64,000 nt of DNA, from the NCBI GenBank assembly GCA_020466095.1, contig CM035809.1:27541063-27605062 (forward strand), read 5' to 3'. The translations under genes and the position numbers were made by a program. The notes beneath the pieces were generated by a model. That model was given only the letters and a program-made list of their open reading frames with translations. It was not told where the DNA came from and ran no database searches. Source of the stretch: Chlorops oryzae (taxonomy: Eukaryota > Arthropoda > Insecta > Diptera > Chloropidae). Within the stretch, counting starts at the first letter, position 1, and the number at the start of each line of letters is the position of its first letter. Below are positions 11,216 through 22,453 of this stretch, piece by piece.

Positions 11216-12657
11216 GGCATATCTTAAGAAGTTTATTGATTTAAAGACCTCTTTTATCCTAGATTATTATATATTCATATGTATGTAGCTTTTTAAAGAC
11301 CTTATTGCTTATGCTTTAAGACTCAATGTATCCTTCTGTTCGATTTCATTGCAACAAAATTAAGTCCCATTAAAAATTTGTTTCCTCATCTCCTTCCAAT
11401 CAGCTGCTCATTGAGCTTGAAATGTTACGCAGTCATTCCCCTGGCACCTATCATCATTGATCAATGATTTCATAGCATAATGCAGTTGCTTATCACACTT
11501 TGACTTCATTATTAGAACACGTTATGAAGGCGACATACATGTCCTTCCAAATGACAAAACCAATAATGCTGACATTTACTGAGAATGTCAATGCAGTAAG
11601 TGAGTTTGTTTAATAGAGCTAGCCATTTATACTCATTTCATGATGTGAATTGTCGTCGTGTTGCCGTCGTCGTTGGTGTCGTGTTATCGTCGGAGGATCA
11701 CACACACACACACACACACACACACGCGTATGTATGCGTGCGTGCACGGTATCCTTGAGCGTTTGCATTTCACTGTTGGCCACTGCATTACGTTTTCCTT
11801 GTAAGAATTCATTTTAAGCCGTAATAAATTGTTCATTTGCTCAATGAAGCAAGCTCTCGTTAGTCGTAGATTCCTATCCATATATATGTATGTATATGTA
11901 TGTGTAAGCCACACGTATGCATTTTAAAATGCAATCCAGTTGGAAATCCCTTTCACGTGTCCTCAATTACATCGGTATGATAATTTTTGCAACCAATCCG
12001 TCCGATATATTTGTTAGCTTTGTAAATCCCGTCTGAAGGCATTCGTTTTTTTTGTCACTGTCATCATTGATTAAATTTCCTACCGACATGCTTCATTGCA
12101 TTGAATGTAGTAAAATTGAGTTTAAATGCGTTCCGTTCAGATTGTTGACCAAACCAAATTTACAGCATGACCCACTCGATGGCTTTTTTGGGGAGGGGGG
12201 AGTAAAGCTAAAGCTGCTTCCCTTCAATCGCTCTTAATCTTATTCCTTTCGGAATGCAGTGTCCTAAATCAGGTTTCCAATTTACAGTGCAATTAAGTTT
12301 TGTGGTATTTTTACATTAATTTCGAGCTTAGTTTGTTTACAACTTATTACGACTGTTTGCGTGATCTCGAAAGGTCGAAAGGTCATTGCAATCACAAGAA
12401 CACAATTGATGGCGCTAAGAAATGGAATATATAATATCTTCAAGTAGAAATTACTGTACAAGGATTTAAGAGGACGGATGGCTTAGAAATAAGCATACAA
12501 ATAGCTTAAGTACTTTCGCAATGCTTTTGCCCTGACCCAATATCTACTTTTGGTTGTACAATTTTTGGGGAAAAAATACCTAATTTGAATGGTATTTTGT
12601 GCTGCTGCAAAGGAGGGAATTTCTTTTCGGAATGTTTGAATTCTGGATGGATATTAA
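11216..12657. other. Intergenic with CA microsatellite
   Basis: A (CA)n run at about 11699-11724 and a TATGTATG run near 11885. No ORF with recognisable similarity and no promoter that I would trust. Confidence 0.45.
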
Positions 12658-13391
12658 AGCGCAAAATCCAACATTGCGAGAGTGCGCGACGTCACGAAAA
12701 TGTTTTGCGTGACGCATTTCAATCTCCAATTAGAGTTTTGCGTTACGCAGATGATAGCATAATTTCGCTTCTAGTTATGCAATATTTGAACCGAGTACCA
12801 ATCTAACGAGTACCGACTACTCATAAAAATAATACGCTATCACTTGAGTTTAAATTTTAATTCAAAATTTTCAAAAAATTTCAAAAAATTTTCAAAATGA
12901 ACCAAAGCTCGCGAAATATTTTAAAAGCTCTTTTTCACGGAACAGTGAACAGTTTTTGTTTTATTAGTTTAACCGAGTACCCAATAGCGAGTACTCAAAA
13001 AATAGTTACGTCATTAAGTTTAAGTGGATCGACTTTTATAAGCACAGTACAGCGTTTATTCACGTCTGTCTTTATTGAATGTTAAGAAAGGAGTGAGTGA
13101 TGATTCATGAAATTCGTACTTAACAGTTGTAGTGTTGATATGAAAAGTAGTAAATGAAATAATACATTGTTGCCATAATGAAAAACTAAAACAAATAACT
13201 TCACATTTCAATATTAAACCCTGTCAAATTGCCTCGCAACGAGAAATATTAAATTTTTCAAAATTTTCTCGCTACGAGCTCTCGCAGTACGATACATTGG
13301 AGCTTGAACCATATGATTGAATGTATTGAAATTTTTATGCGTCTCGTCTCGCGCTCTCGCATCGGGCTCTCGCAATGTTGGATTTTGGGCT
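12658..13391. mobile_element. Family B: Harbinger-like MITE, copy 3, with about 190-bp extra insert
   Basis: Termini AGCGCAAAATCCAACATTGC and the inverted GTTGGATTTTGGGCT, with a 3-bp TAA duplication (12655-12657 and 13392-13394). 3-bp TWA duplications are characteristic of PIF/Harbinger. Compared with the 537-544 bp copies it carries extra sequence at about 13018-13205, lying between ATTAA words at a point where the other copies are continuous, possibly a TTAA insertion. No transposase. Confidence 0.7.
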
Positions 13392-14050
13392 TAAGGGCTC
13401 CCTTCAGCTCTTTAACAAATCATAAAATTTTATATGAAAAAGCTTCAGAATTGCGCAAAAGAAATTTTAGTGCGAAGTTTCGGTTGAAAGTCTGCAGTGC
13501 CTTAAAAAAGGAGTTTTTGCTTTGCTCCTTTTTGGGGTTACTTCAGCACGGTAACCCAGGTTGACAACAGAAATATTCAACTTTTCATTCTTTGTCCATA
13601 TTTTGATTAGTCGCCGTTCATATTAGTGGGATTCAAGCTGGTGTGCAATTTTTGCACTCTGCGCAAATTTTTGCGTTTGTGCAAATTTGTTTGTATGGAA
13701 AAAAAAAAATTCCGCTGCCGGGAAAATATTGCACATCGATTTTGATGGGCGAAAGTTGCGCCCAAGTTTTGCACTCGTTGTTCGCAGCGTCGTTCATACA
13801 AAAGGACAAAATTTTCTGGTGCAAAATTGCACACTTAAATTTCCACAGCTGCTTGAATACCACCATTAAGTCTGTTCCCATGCTGCACGAAACTGCCAAA
13901 TTTTTTGAGAATTGTATGAAAATTGGGCAGTTTATGAATTTGAGTGTATGAAGGTATTTCTAATGGGACTGGTTGGAGGGGGCGGCATTGTGCCCCCATC
14001 TTTCTCCGGGCGCCGAAATGTCGCGCTACGCCACTGTGTGAATAAAATCT
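13392..14050. other. Intergenic with small inverted repeat and a hAT-like end
   Basis: GTGTGCAATTTTTGCAC at 13641 is inverted at 13818-13834 (GGTGCAAAATTGCACAC), a possible 194-bp MITE rich in TTTGCAC words. On the minus strand CAGTGGCGTAGCGCGACATT starts at 14036 and looks like a hAT terminus, but its partner end was not found. No gene. Confidence 0.4.
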
Positions 14051-14056
14051 TTTATT
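14051..14056 (-). terminator. Candidate polyadenylation signal for the minus-strand receptor
   Basis: AATAAA on the minus strand, 138 nt after the stop codon of the receptor gene. It is the first canonical hexamer downstream. Confidence 0.55.
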
Positions 14057-14193
14057 AAATTGTTAGAATATAATTCTGTGTGCTGTGCTAGGATAAGAGT
14101 CGAAGAACAATCGGCTAAGTGACTAGAAAGCTTAGTAAAAATGGCGCCAGTGACCTTGAGAACAAAATGGCGTCCAAGTGAATGAGAATTCTC

Positions 14194-17100
14194 TCAATCG
14201 GCATACATTTGGCGAAGAAGGGCGAAAAACTTATATGAAAGTTGCATAATCTGTAGAAAGAGAAATGATTTAGGCTTTCGATCGTTTTATTCTAAAAATC
14301 TTCTTACGCTGGTTAGAGTGCTTCGGGAAACGGTGACAAAACTAGTTGCCTGCAAGTACGAAGTTTTCTGGGCACGTTGAATAATAATTGGGATCATTTT
14401 CTTATAACGGATATCTGTGTTTGCATGATCATGATGGCAAACGGCGTCTGCGACATTGAGGCTCTTGAAGAAAGACAGTCGGCGAATAGTCGTCCTTACC
14501 TTCTCCTTATATGTAATGTATGAAAATACTTACAGAATCAATTAGTAGCTGTCCGAAATGGGAGATCAAATAGACTTGCACCACCGAGGAGAACAGGAGT
14601 AGACTCAATTTCAATTGCAGATCGCGTGTTGTCCCGCCAGAAGTAATTATAAAGCCAACAAAACACATGACGAAAGATGTGATGATAAAATTATTGAACA
14701 AGGGAATGCCAAAAATTTTATTCATAATGTTAGATAGCCTGCGGAGCAACGTAAAAGGTATTCAAGGATATTCAAAATGAGATCGATTCTTACCTCAATA
14801 TCTTGGCATGGTATGCGATCATCTGCTTCAGGAAATCCAAATCCTTATCATGTCGCTCTTGACGCTCCCTGGGACTCAACTTTTTATTATCGACTTTATT
14901 AACTTCAAGGATATGCTCCACAAAGCTGCGCGATACATGGTCGTAATGCATTACAATTTGAATTGCGACAGCACAAATTAGCAAGTCACTCGATACTTGT
15001 CCGATGCCGCAAGTGTAAGCTAATTATTTTTAGAAATTTTTTTATAGGTATATACATATATGTATGTGTATATATACCCTGCAGGAAATGTCAATAGTGA
15101 ATCTATGCTCTTTCTCTACTGACTGCGTCAGCAGTTCTACTGACCAGTTATACCCGTCGCAATGCTTTGCGTTATTGACATTTAACATTGAGTTGTCATT
15201 GAATGTCAACAGTAGACCGAAAAACTATTGACGTCGGTACTATTATGTACACTGAGAAAAAAATCAACCAGAAAATTGGGTAATTCAAAAGGAAAAACAA
15301 ACAAAACGGCTTCAACAAGGAATATTTTTAATTTTAACAATTTTTCTTGTTAGAAAAAATAAAAATTTTCCTTTTGAATCAACCATATTTCAGGTTGAAT
15401 TGACATGATAATTTTCAAAAATGGATTTAAATTTAAGTTGTTGAAAAATTGTTGACATAATTGAAATGAGAAGATAATTTTTAAGCACAAAATCCAACAT
15501 TGTGAGAGCCCGATGCGAGAGCGAGAGCGCGAGACGAGACGCACATAAATTTCAATACATTCAATCATATGGTTTAAGCTCCAATGTATCGCACTGCGAG
15601 ACCTCGTTGCGAAAAAATTTTGAAAAATTGAATATTTCTCGTTGCGAGGCAATTTGACAGGGCTTAATGATGCAGCTATTTTTTGAGTACTCGCTATTGG
15701 GTACTCGTTTAAACTAATAAAACGAAAACTGTTCACTGTTCCGTGAAAAAGAGCTTTTAAAATATTTCGCGAGCTTTGGTTCATTTTGAAAATTTTTTGA
15801 AATTTTTTGAAAATTTTGAATTAAAATTTAAACTCAGGTGATAGTGTATAATTTTTATGAGTACTCGGTACTCGTTAGATGGGTACTTGGTTCAAATAAT
15901 GCATTACTAGAAGCGAAATTGTGCTATCATCTGCGTGACGCAAAACACTCATTGGAGATTGAAATGCGTCACGCAAAACATTTCCGTGACGTCGCGCACT
16001 CTCGCAATATTGGATTTCAGGCTTTAAAAAAAAAAAAAAATGTTCTTAAATAAACCCATAAAAGACGAATTGTCAAAACAAATTTAATTAACGTTCAAAA
16101 CAAATGGCCACAGAGTCCTCCGCTGAACATAACCCCAAAAAAAAGCCATCGGATGGACTTCATCCGATTTGGTCACTCCGTTGTCGTGGGACTGCTTTCG
16201 CAATGCTTAAAAAGTTCTAAGATGAATACATATCTTATATAATATGTTCTATTTTATAAAGCAAATGAGAATTATACCGAATGAAAAAAAAATTTAATTA
16301 AACATATTTCCTTTTTAAATCAACCCAAAATGTTGTTTGCTCAACAATTTTTCTTTTGAAAATTTCGTTCTGCTTGAAAATCAAAAGGACTGTGAATAAT
16401 TTAAAAAAAATCATGGTAAAGTTCTCTCAGTGTAGACAAAATGAGTACTCTTTCGCTTTATAAGGAGACACGTTGTTGACATGGTCAATAAAGATGAACT
16501 ATACCTCTTGAAAGTACAGTTTTTCTAATGACACCGCCTATAAATACTGTTGACGTTGGAACTAGTTCTCTTGTCTAAATTGACGTCAATATAGACATGG
16601 GACCATATGGCGACAGGCTTCCTGCAGGGTATATACTTATGTATATGTATTCAAAATATTTAGAATTATAAAGAATTTTTTAGAATGTAGAGTGCACACA
16701 CCTGCGAAATCACCGGATATATATAAAATATAAAATGACCAATGATCATGATAGTCCCATGGTATATACGCATTATAGGGAATGTTCCTGCCAACGGTGC
16801 GAATTTGAAGCCAACGTTCCACAATATAATACTGCAAAATGGCAAAGAGATTGTACGTCCAAATTAGCACTACATAGAGCAATCCGAAGCTGTATGTCAC
16901 GATCTTATTCTGTCGGTAGTAACGTTTCATTTGATAGATTTCCTGTTCCGCCGGGCTTTTCGGAAACATTTCATGCAATTCCCGTATCAAATCGGTAAGC
17001 TCCTTTTTCTTCAAACGAACGAATAACATTTTGCATTCACCCAGAAGTAGAAAGCCCATATAGGCCATTGTTAAGGTCGTCTCCAAGAAACGTACTTTCT

Positions 17101-17308
17101 GCGTTAATCCTTCGTAAACATAGAGCATTTCGCCAATGAGCATATAATTCATATTAATGAATCCCGAATAGAAGAGCACATTGTCCAGCAATGTCCGTTG
17201 GTAAGTCAGGTTTCCTGGTTCATCATAGGGTTTGATACCAATTAAGAAGTAGAAGAAATTGGCCAACCGTAAAAAATCGTTTAATTTCGCCACACGCATG
17301 ATGTGCAT
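14194..17308 (-). CDS. Odorant receptor, Or85b/Or85c-like, five exons
   Basis: Seven-transmembrane insect odorant receptor (7tm_6), expected to work with Orco as a ligand-gated cation channel in olfactory neurons. Exons on the minus strand: 17308-16702, 15019-14794, 14738-14534, 14463-14308 and 14250-14194, all with GT-AG junctions that keep frame, giving about 416 residues. Visible family marks are NFFYFLIGIKPYD at the N-terminus, KKKELTDLIRELHEMFP, LIWTYNLFAILQY, PWDYHDHWSFYIL, VSSDLLICAVAIQIVMHYDH, FGIPLFNNFIITSFVMCFVG, DIRYKKM and the C-terminal SYKFFALLRQMY. Similarity to Drosophila Or85b/c is from memory. I chose the ATG at 17308 (MHIMRV) rather than 17299 because it aligns with the start of the paralogue. 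The 1.68 kb first intron (15020-16701) holds nested transposons and is absent from the paralogue at 20305-22363. The gene appears intact. Confidence 0.93.
15250..16432 (+). mobile_element. Family A: TA-flanked MITE, copy 1, split by element B
   Basis: Ends CACTGAGAAAAAAATCAACC and TTCTCTCAGTG, flanked by TA (15248-15249 and 16433-16434), as in Tc1/mariner-type insertion. The right half holds the conserved hairpin ATCGGATGGACTTCATCCGA and GTCACTCCGTTGTCGTGGGA. Uninterrupted copies are 596 bp (19257-19852 and 48906-49501). Confidence 0.8.
15484..16023 (-). mobile_element. Family B: Harbinger-like MITE, copy 1
   Basis: 540 bp with TTA duplications (15481-15483 and 16024-16026) and long terminal inverted repeats, AGCACAAAATCCAACATTG against CAATATTGGATTTCAGGCT. 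The inner arms are rich in CTCGC words. It is inverted relative to copies 3 and 4 and inserted in element A. Confidence 0.8.
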
Positions 17309-17354
17309 CGAATGTCGAATCAAAGCAACTGGTCTAAATTGATGGAATATAGAG

Positions 17355-17362
17355 AATTTATA
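17355..17362 (-). promoter_or_regulatory. TATA box of the minus-strand receptor
   Basis: TATAAATT on the minus strand, about 27 nt before an ATCAATT word and 47-54 nt before the ATG at 17308. The paralogue has TATAAAAG with the same ATCAATT word at a similar distance, supporting a shared core promoter. Confidence 0.6.
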
Positions 17363-18492
17363 CCAAAAAGCGATGAATGCTATAAAATTCCATGAAATTG
17401 CAATTTCAATTAACCTTGCTGAAAGTTGACTGCGATTACTGGAGGAATGTCTAATTTGGCAACGCCTCCTGCCAGTCGGCTGGGAAAAGGTGTGAAAGTA
17501 GTGAAATACATACTGGTTAAGCCTTAACTGCTGGCTAATGGTATTGATATAAATTTCTATTAAGAATTCATAGTGTTTTATTAACACTTTTAAAGGACAA
17601 AATCATGGTTAATGGGAAATTGATTTTATTGCTCTAAATTGTTCTATAACACTAGTTTACAAATAATTGTTTATTTGTAATCAATTTCCATTTTTTAGGA
17701 CATTTAAATGCACTTTTCTTATCGACTTTGGCCTTCTAAATACGAAAGGAATGTTTGAAAAGGCGTTTTTTTCTAAATGGATTTTATAGAATTTTTTTCT
17801 TCGATTTTATTTTTGACCATTTCCATATTTAATTTTTATTTTTTTAAAATAATTATTTGGGCTTTTGGGTCCCTCATTCTTCACTTATAGTGAGAATTTA
17901 ATTTGAGACAATTGAAAAAATTTATTTTTTATAAATTGCCGAGAAGTGTGGAAAGCCGATACGACCGGTTTCGAACCTAGGATACAGGTTCATCATCATC
18001 ATGTTTGAAAAATGTTTGAAGGAAGACTTTTTTTTAATGAATTTTTAGAATATTTTTCTAATGAGGCATTCCAGCTTTTTCGACCGGAAATCTACTATGC
18101 AACATCCGGTTTGAACAAATTATCGTTTAAATGAAAGAAAATTCACTCCTTGAACTTTTTTCGAACAACTTTGAGATTGGTCAAGAAAATAAAACTCTGG
18201 AGACCTCTTTAGACCTTCTAAAAGCAAATTTTTTTAAGAAGAATATTCATAAAATTTTTCCTCTCATCGGCATCTAAAAAATAGTCGCAAGCAGATAGAA
18301 TTTCTTGCATTTTTTCTTGCATTTTTTCTTTCAAGCCTGTTCCTTGTCGAACAAAGGATGATACTAATTTTCAAACTCTATGGAAAAATGGTAGAGTTAC
18401 TATTTTATAAGTGAGGGAGCAGAGGCAATGTAACCACTGAAAATAACACATTTAAGGCTCCCTCCAGCTCTGTCAGAAATTTTCTGAAGTGT
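17363..18492. other. Intergenic between the two receptors, left part
   Basis: No gene recognised. GACCGGTTTCGAACCTAGG with a CATCATCATCATG run near 17965-18002 resembles a dispersed repeat end, but I cannot assign it. Confidence 0.4.
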
Positions 18493-18593
18493 CCCTGCAG
18501 GAAAAAAATACTGTTGTCGTTGGAAGTAGTTTTCTTGTCTAAATTGACGTCAATATAGACATGGGGCCATATGGCGACAGGCTTCCTCCAGGG
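18493..18593. mobile_element. Family C: internally deleted copy (101 bp)
   Basis: The left end CCCTGCAGGAAA is joined directly to the last 88 bp of C (TACTGTTG...GTCAATATAGACATGGGGCC...GCTTCCTCCAGGG). It lacks the nested A and B elements. Confidence 0.7.
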
Positions 18594-19256
18594 GTTTTAT
18601 TCAATATATGAAGTTTTTCATTTCGGACTGGAGAGACTGAGAACTGGAGAGATCCCCTTAAGCCTTAAAGTATGCAAAATATTTTTATGATAAGGCCTAA
18701 ATTTTTAATTTCTATTCCTTCTTTTATTTTTCCTTTGAATTTTTTCCCAAATTCGGTATGAAAAAATCACTCCATACAAAAATTTCAAAATATTTTTTTC
18801 GTTTTAAAAAGTCAAAGTCTAAAAGAAAAGTACATTTATATGTCCCGGGAAAAAAATGCTGTAACCTAGTGTAATAAAATGGTAATGAGAGCAAGGGAAA
18901 ATTTTCGAACAAAGGGCGTTCTTGTTATAAATTGCTTTATGATTTTCTACAAGGAAATTAAGGAGGATTTCTCGCAAGGCTTTGTAGAGACGATTTTCTA
19001 GCCCGATGCTCTTTCGGGATTCGTTCTTGAAAAAAAAGGGAATTTTAGAGATCTAAGAAGGCGCTCTGAAATCGGAAGACGATGCCTGAGGAGCATTAAA
19101 GAAGTAAAGCATAAACCACAACATGCAACCAAGCACTAGATTTTTCATCATCACATAGTCCATCACAATATCTACCCAACTACCTTCAATGCTTTTCAAG
19201 CTGACGGTTGTATTTCTAGGAAAAACCTTTAATAGCTTTCGTTTAAAAAAATAATA
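18594..19256. other. Intergenic, no gene recognised
   Basis: AT-rich sequence between two MITEs in the divergent receptor interval. Only short, dissimilar open frames. Confidence 0.45.
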
Positions 19257-19852
19257 CACAGAGAAAAAAATCAACCCAAAAACTAGTTAAATCAAAAGGA
19301 AAAATCATTCAAAACAGTTTCAACAAGGAATATTTTTATTTTAACAATTTTTCTTGTTGGAAAAAATAAAGAATTTCCTTTTGAATCAACCATAATTTCA
19401 GGTTGAATTGAAATGATAATTTTCAAAAATGGATTTAAATTTAAATTTTTGAACTAACCACGGACGTAATTGAAATGACAAGAATATTTTAAAATAAAAA
19501 AAAATTCTAAAAAAAAAAAATGGCCACAGAGCCCTTTGCTGAACATAACCCCAAAACATAGCCATCGGATGGACTTCATCCGATTTTGTCACTCCGTTGT
19601 CGTGGGACTGCTTTCGCAAAGCTTAAAAAGTTCTAAGATGATTAAATATCTTATATGTCCTTTTTTATAAACCAAATGAGAATTATACCGAACGAAAAAA
19701 AATATAATTAAACATATTTCCATTCAAATCAACCAAAAATGTTGTTGACTCAACCATTTTTCTTTTGAAATTTTTGCTCTGCTCGAAAATCAAAAGGACT
19801 GTGAATAAAAATGGACCCTTTTAAAAAAAATCATGGTTAAGTTTTCTCAGTG
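19257..19852 (+). mobile_element. Family A: full-length MITE, copy 2
   Basis: 596 bp, uninterrupted, flanked by TA (19255-19256 and 19853-19854), with CACAGAGAAAAAAATCAACC and TTTTCTCAGTG ends. It serves as the empty-site reference for the interrupted copies at 15250 and 29988. It lies 0.37 kb upstream of the plus-strand receptor's TATA box. Confidence 0.8.
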
Positions 19853-20217
19853 TATAAGGGCTTTGAGAGCCACTTAAGCTAATAGAGATTTCGTGCCAAC
19901 ATCGTGAGAAGTTTCAGTTTTCGGAAATTAATTTAATTACAGCCCAAATGCAATATGTTCAATAAAATAATACATATTTGGAACAAAAGTATTTAGTTAT
20001 GAGAGTCCTTAGAGCTCCTTGCGTGTTGTGGTCTATGTTTTTTTTTTTTTTTAACAACGAATCTACAACAAAAAAACCTATGTTTACATAAACTTAACTG
20101 TCATTTACAAAAAGAAAAAACTCCCCATTGAGGATAATCACATGTCCGTGCAGGACTCACTGAACTTGTGTCTTAAGGACTGTAATTATATGAAATTCCA
20201 AACAAGCTGCGACGTGC

Positions 20218-20225
20218 TATAAAAG
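20218..20225 (+). promoter_or_regulatory. TATA box of the plus-strand receptor
   Basis: TATAAAAG, followed about 30 nt later by TATCAATTGG (probable start near 20250) and by the ATG at 20305. The ATCAATT word is shared with the divergent paralogue's promoter. Confidence 0.65.
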
Positions 20226-20304
20226 CCCAAAATAATTTCATTCTTCAATATCAATTGGAAATTCTGTTTTGAAAAGCCGAGAAGTGTTCTCCGGATTGCT
20301 CAAG

Positions 20305-21802
20305 ATGTCGCCCACCTCGTTTGGTGAAATTTGAGAACTTTGTACGTTTGTCGAATTTCTTCTACACTTTCGCCGGCATTATACCATACGATCAGGAAAT
20401 GACTCGGAAGCGAAAAATGCTGATCGATATAATATTTTACGTTGGATTTAGCAATCTAATTCTGGTGTTATTGGGTGAGATCGGCTTCGTGGTGGATGCA
20501 TTTACGCATGATAGGGATTTTCTTTTAGCCATGCTGACAATGTCGTACGTTGGTTTTATTCTTGTGGCCGCAATGAAAATGTTATCGGTTTGGTGGAAGA
20601 AAAAAGAATTAACCGAATTTGTCAATAAGCTAAAGAAAATCTTTCCCCAAACATCGAATGAACAGGAAGCACTTCAGGTGCGCCATTATTTAAGCGAATG
20701 CACGAAGATTACGGTGAGCTTCACATGTCTCTACGTTCTACTGACATGGACGTATAATCTCTTTGCCATCATGCAATGGTTGATTTATGACCGTTGGCTG
20801 AAGGTGCGCACTATTGAGCGGGAGCTGGCGTATTTCCTGTACGTTCCATGGGATTGGCATGACAATTGGACGTATTATTTGCTATATGCAGTGGGAAATT
20901 TCTGCGGCATTACAGCGGCATCGGGGCAAATATCAAGTGATTTACTACTCAGCGCTGTCGCAACGCAGGTGATTATGCATTATGACCATGTAGCGCGTTC
21001 CATCGAGAATTACGATTTGAAGGCCAATAACAATGGCCGAATGGGAAGAATGGCTCTGCGGAGACAAAACGAAGCTGATTTGGAGTACTTGAAATACATC
21101 ATTTCGTATCATGGTGAGGTTCTTAGGTATGTTTAGTCCTTTCCCATTAGCCCTCATGCTTCTTCAAAATTCTAATCCTTCATCACTATGGGTGTGTGTG
21201 TGTTTGTGTGCGTGGGCAGTCTATCGGCAATGATGAATGATGTCTTCGGTTTACCTTTGCTGGTCAATTTTATGATTGGCTGCTTTGTTATGTGTTTCGT
21301 TGGCTTTCAAATGACCGTCGGTTATGGGACCACAGATATGCAGATTAAGTTGTTCCTCTACCTATTTTCAACATTGGCGCAGGTCTATTTGATATGCCAT
21401 TATGGACAGTTTTTGATTGATGCGGTAAGTTGGTTGGAAGATTTGTATGTACAATTCTCTCTCTTTCGCTCTATCTCTCTCTCTTTCTCTCTTTCTCTCT
21501 CTCTCTTTTTCCATATCTCTTTATCTCTTTCTCTATCTCTTTCTCTCTCTCTCTCTCTCTTTCTCTCTTTCTCTTTCTCTCTTTCTCTATCTCTTTCTCT
21601 CTCTATCTCGCTTTCTCTCTCTATCTCGCTTTCTCTCTCTCTCTCTCTCTCTCTTTCTAATCTCCCTCTCTTTCTCTCTCTCTTTCTCTCTCTCTCTTAC
21701 TCTCTCTCTCTCTTTCTCTCTTCTCTCTTTCTCTCTTCTCTCTTCTCTCTTCTCTCTCTTCTCTCTCTCTCTTTCTCTCTCTTCTCTCTTCTCTCTCTCT
21801 CT

Positions 21803-21848
<46 letters not shown>

Positions 21849-21939
21849 TTCTCTTCTCTCTTTCTCTCTCTTCTTCTCTCTCTCTCTTCTCTCTTCTTTC
21901 TCTCCTCTCTTTCTCTCTTTCTTTCTCTCTATCTCTTTC

Positions 21940-21974
<35 letters not shown>

Positions 21975-22363
21975 CCTCTTTCTCTCTCTCGCTCTCTCTT
22001 TCTATCTCTTTCTCTCTCTCTCTCTTTCTCCTCTCACTCTCTCTCTCTCTCCCTCTCTCTCTTTCGCTCGATCTCTCTGGATTACGCAGAGTACAAATAT
22101 TGCAACAGCCGTTTATAAACATGATTGGACAAATGCGGATATTCGGTACAAGAAAATGTTGGTTTTGATCGCTCAACGTGCCCAAAAGCCCTCGTATTTA
22201 AAGGCCACAAGTTTTATAAATGTTTCAAGACAAACGATGACCGATGTGAGTATTGAAGAATTCAATTTTAATGGACATTGAGTTTGAAGAGAACAATTTT
22301 TTCTAGCTATTGCAAGCCACGTACAAATTCTTTGCTCTACTGAGAACAATGTACACAAAATAA
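20305..22363 (+). CDS. Odorant receptor, Or85b/Or85c-like, four exons, apparent frameshift at the start
   Basis: 7tm_6 odorant receptor expected to partner Orco. Exons: 20305-21126, 21220-21424, 22090-22245 and 22307-22363, with GT-AG junctions and phases identical to the minus-strand paralogue (last three exons 205, 156 and 57 nt in both). Marks: NFFYTFAGIIPYD, WWKKKELTEFVNKLKKIFP, LTWTYNLFAIMQW, PWDWHDNWTYYLLY, SGQISSDLLLSAVATQVIMH, FGLPLLVNFMIGCFVMCFVG, DWTNADIRYKKM and the C-terminal TYKFFALLRTMYTK. The ATG at 20305 reads MSPTSF and then hits a stop. Losing one G of the GG at 20323-20324 would continue into VKFENFVRLSNFF, which aligns residue for residue with the paralogue's start. No in-frame ATG exists for the long frame before residue 27. 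Intron 2 contains a 0.6 kb CT tract. Function is probably conserved if the frameshift is an assembly error; otherwise this is a young pseudogene. Confidence 0.9.
21455..22079 (+). repeat. CT-only tract in receptor intron 2
   Basis: About 625 bp of almost pure pyrimidine (TCTCTC with scattered T and A), ending ten bases before the 3' splice site ATTACGCAG|AG. It creates long Ser/Leu open frames on the plus strand and Glu/Arg frames on the minus strand, which are artefacts. It makes the intron 665 bp; the corresponding intron of the paralogue is only 70 bp. Confidence 0.95.
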
Positions 22364-22447
22364 ATTTAATGGATCAGGAATGGAAGTGCAAAAATCGAGT
22401 CCATCGGCTCGCGAAGAGATTTCTACAATGCGATCAGCTTGTAAAGA

Positions 22448-22453
22448 AATAAA
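22448..22453 (+). terminator. Candidate polyadenylation signal for the plus-strand receptor
   Basis: AATAAA 85 nt after the stop codon. Another hexamer overlaps the stop codon itself (22359-22364) and is less likely to be used. Confidence 0.5.

Larger units (their letters stand above)
15077..16629. mobile_element. Family C: TA-flanked composite element, copy 1 (in receptor intron 1)
   Basis: Ends CCCTGCAGGAAATGTC and the inverted GCTTCCTGCAGGG (11-bp perfect TIR), flanked by TATATA on both sides, consistent with a TA target duplication inside a TA run. About 170 bp on the left and 200 bp on the right belong to C. The middle is element A (15250-16432), which itself contains element B (15484-16023). 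The same nested arrangement recurs at 29804-31835. Confidence 0.8.

Noticed and set aside
15350..15784. 144-codon minus-strand ORF also seen at 30088-30516
   Set aside because: It recurs only because it spans the junction of elements A and B in both composites; it is non-coding MITE sequence.
17309..17587. Upstream extension of the minus-strand receptor ORF (about 93 more codons)
   Set aside because: It lies upstream of the TATA box, does not resemble receptor N-termini and the paralogue has nothing comparable.
21188..22185. Long Ser/Leu-rich and Glu/Arg-rich ORFs over the CT tract
   Set aside because: They are translations of a simple repeat inside a receptor intron.
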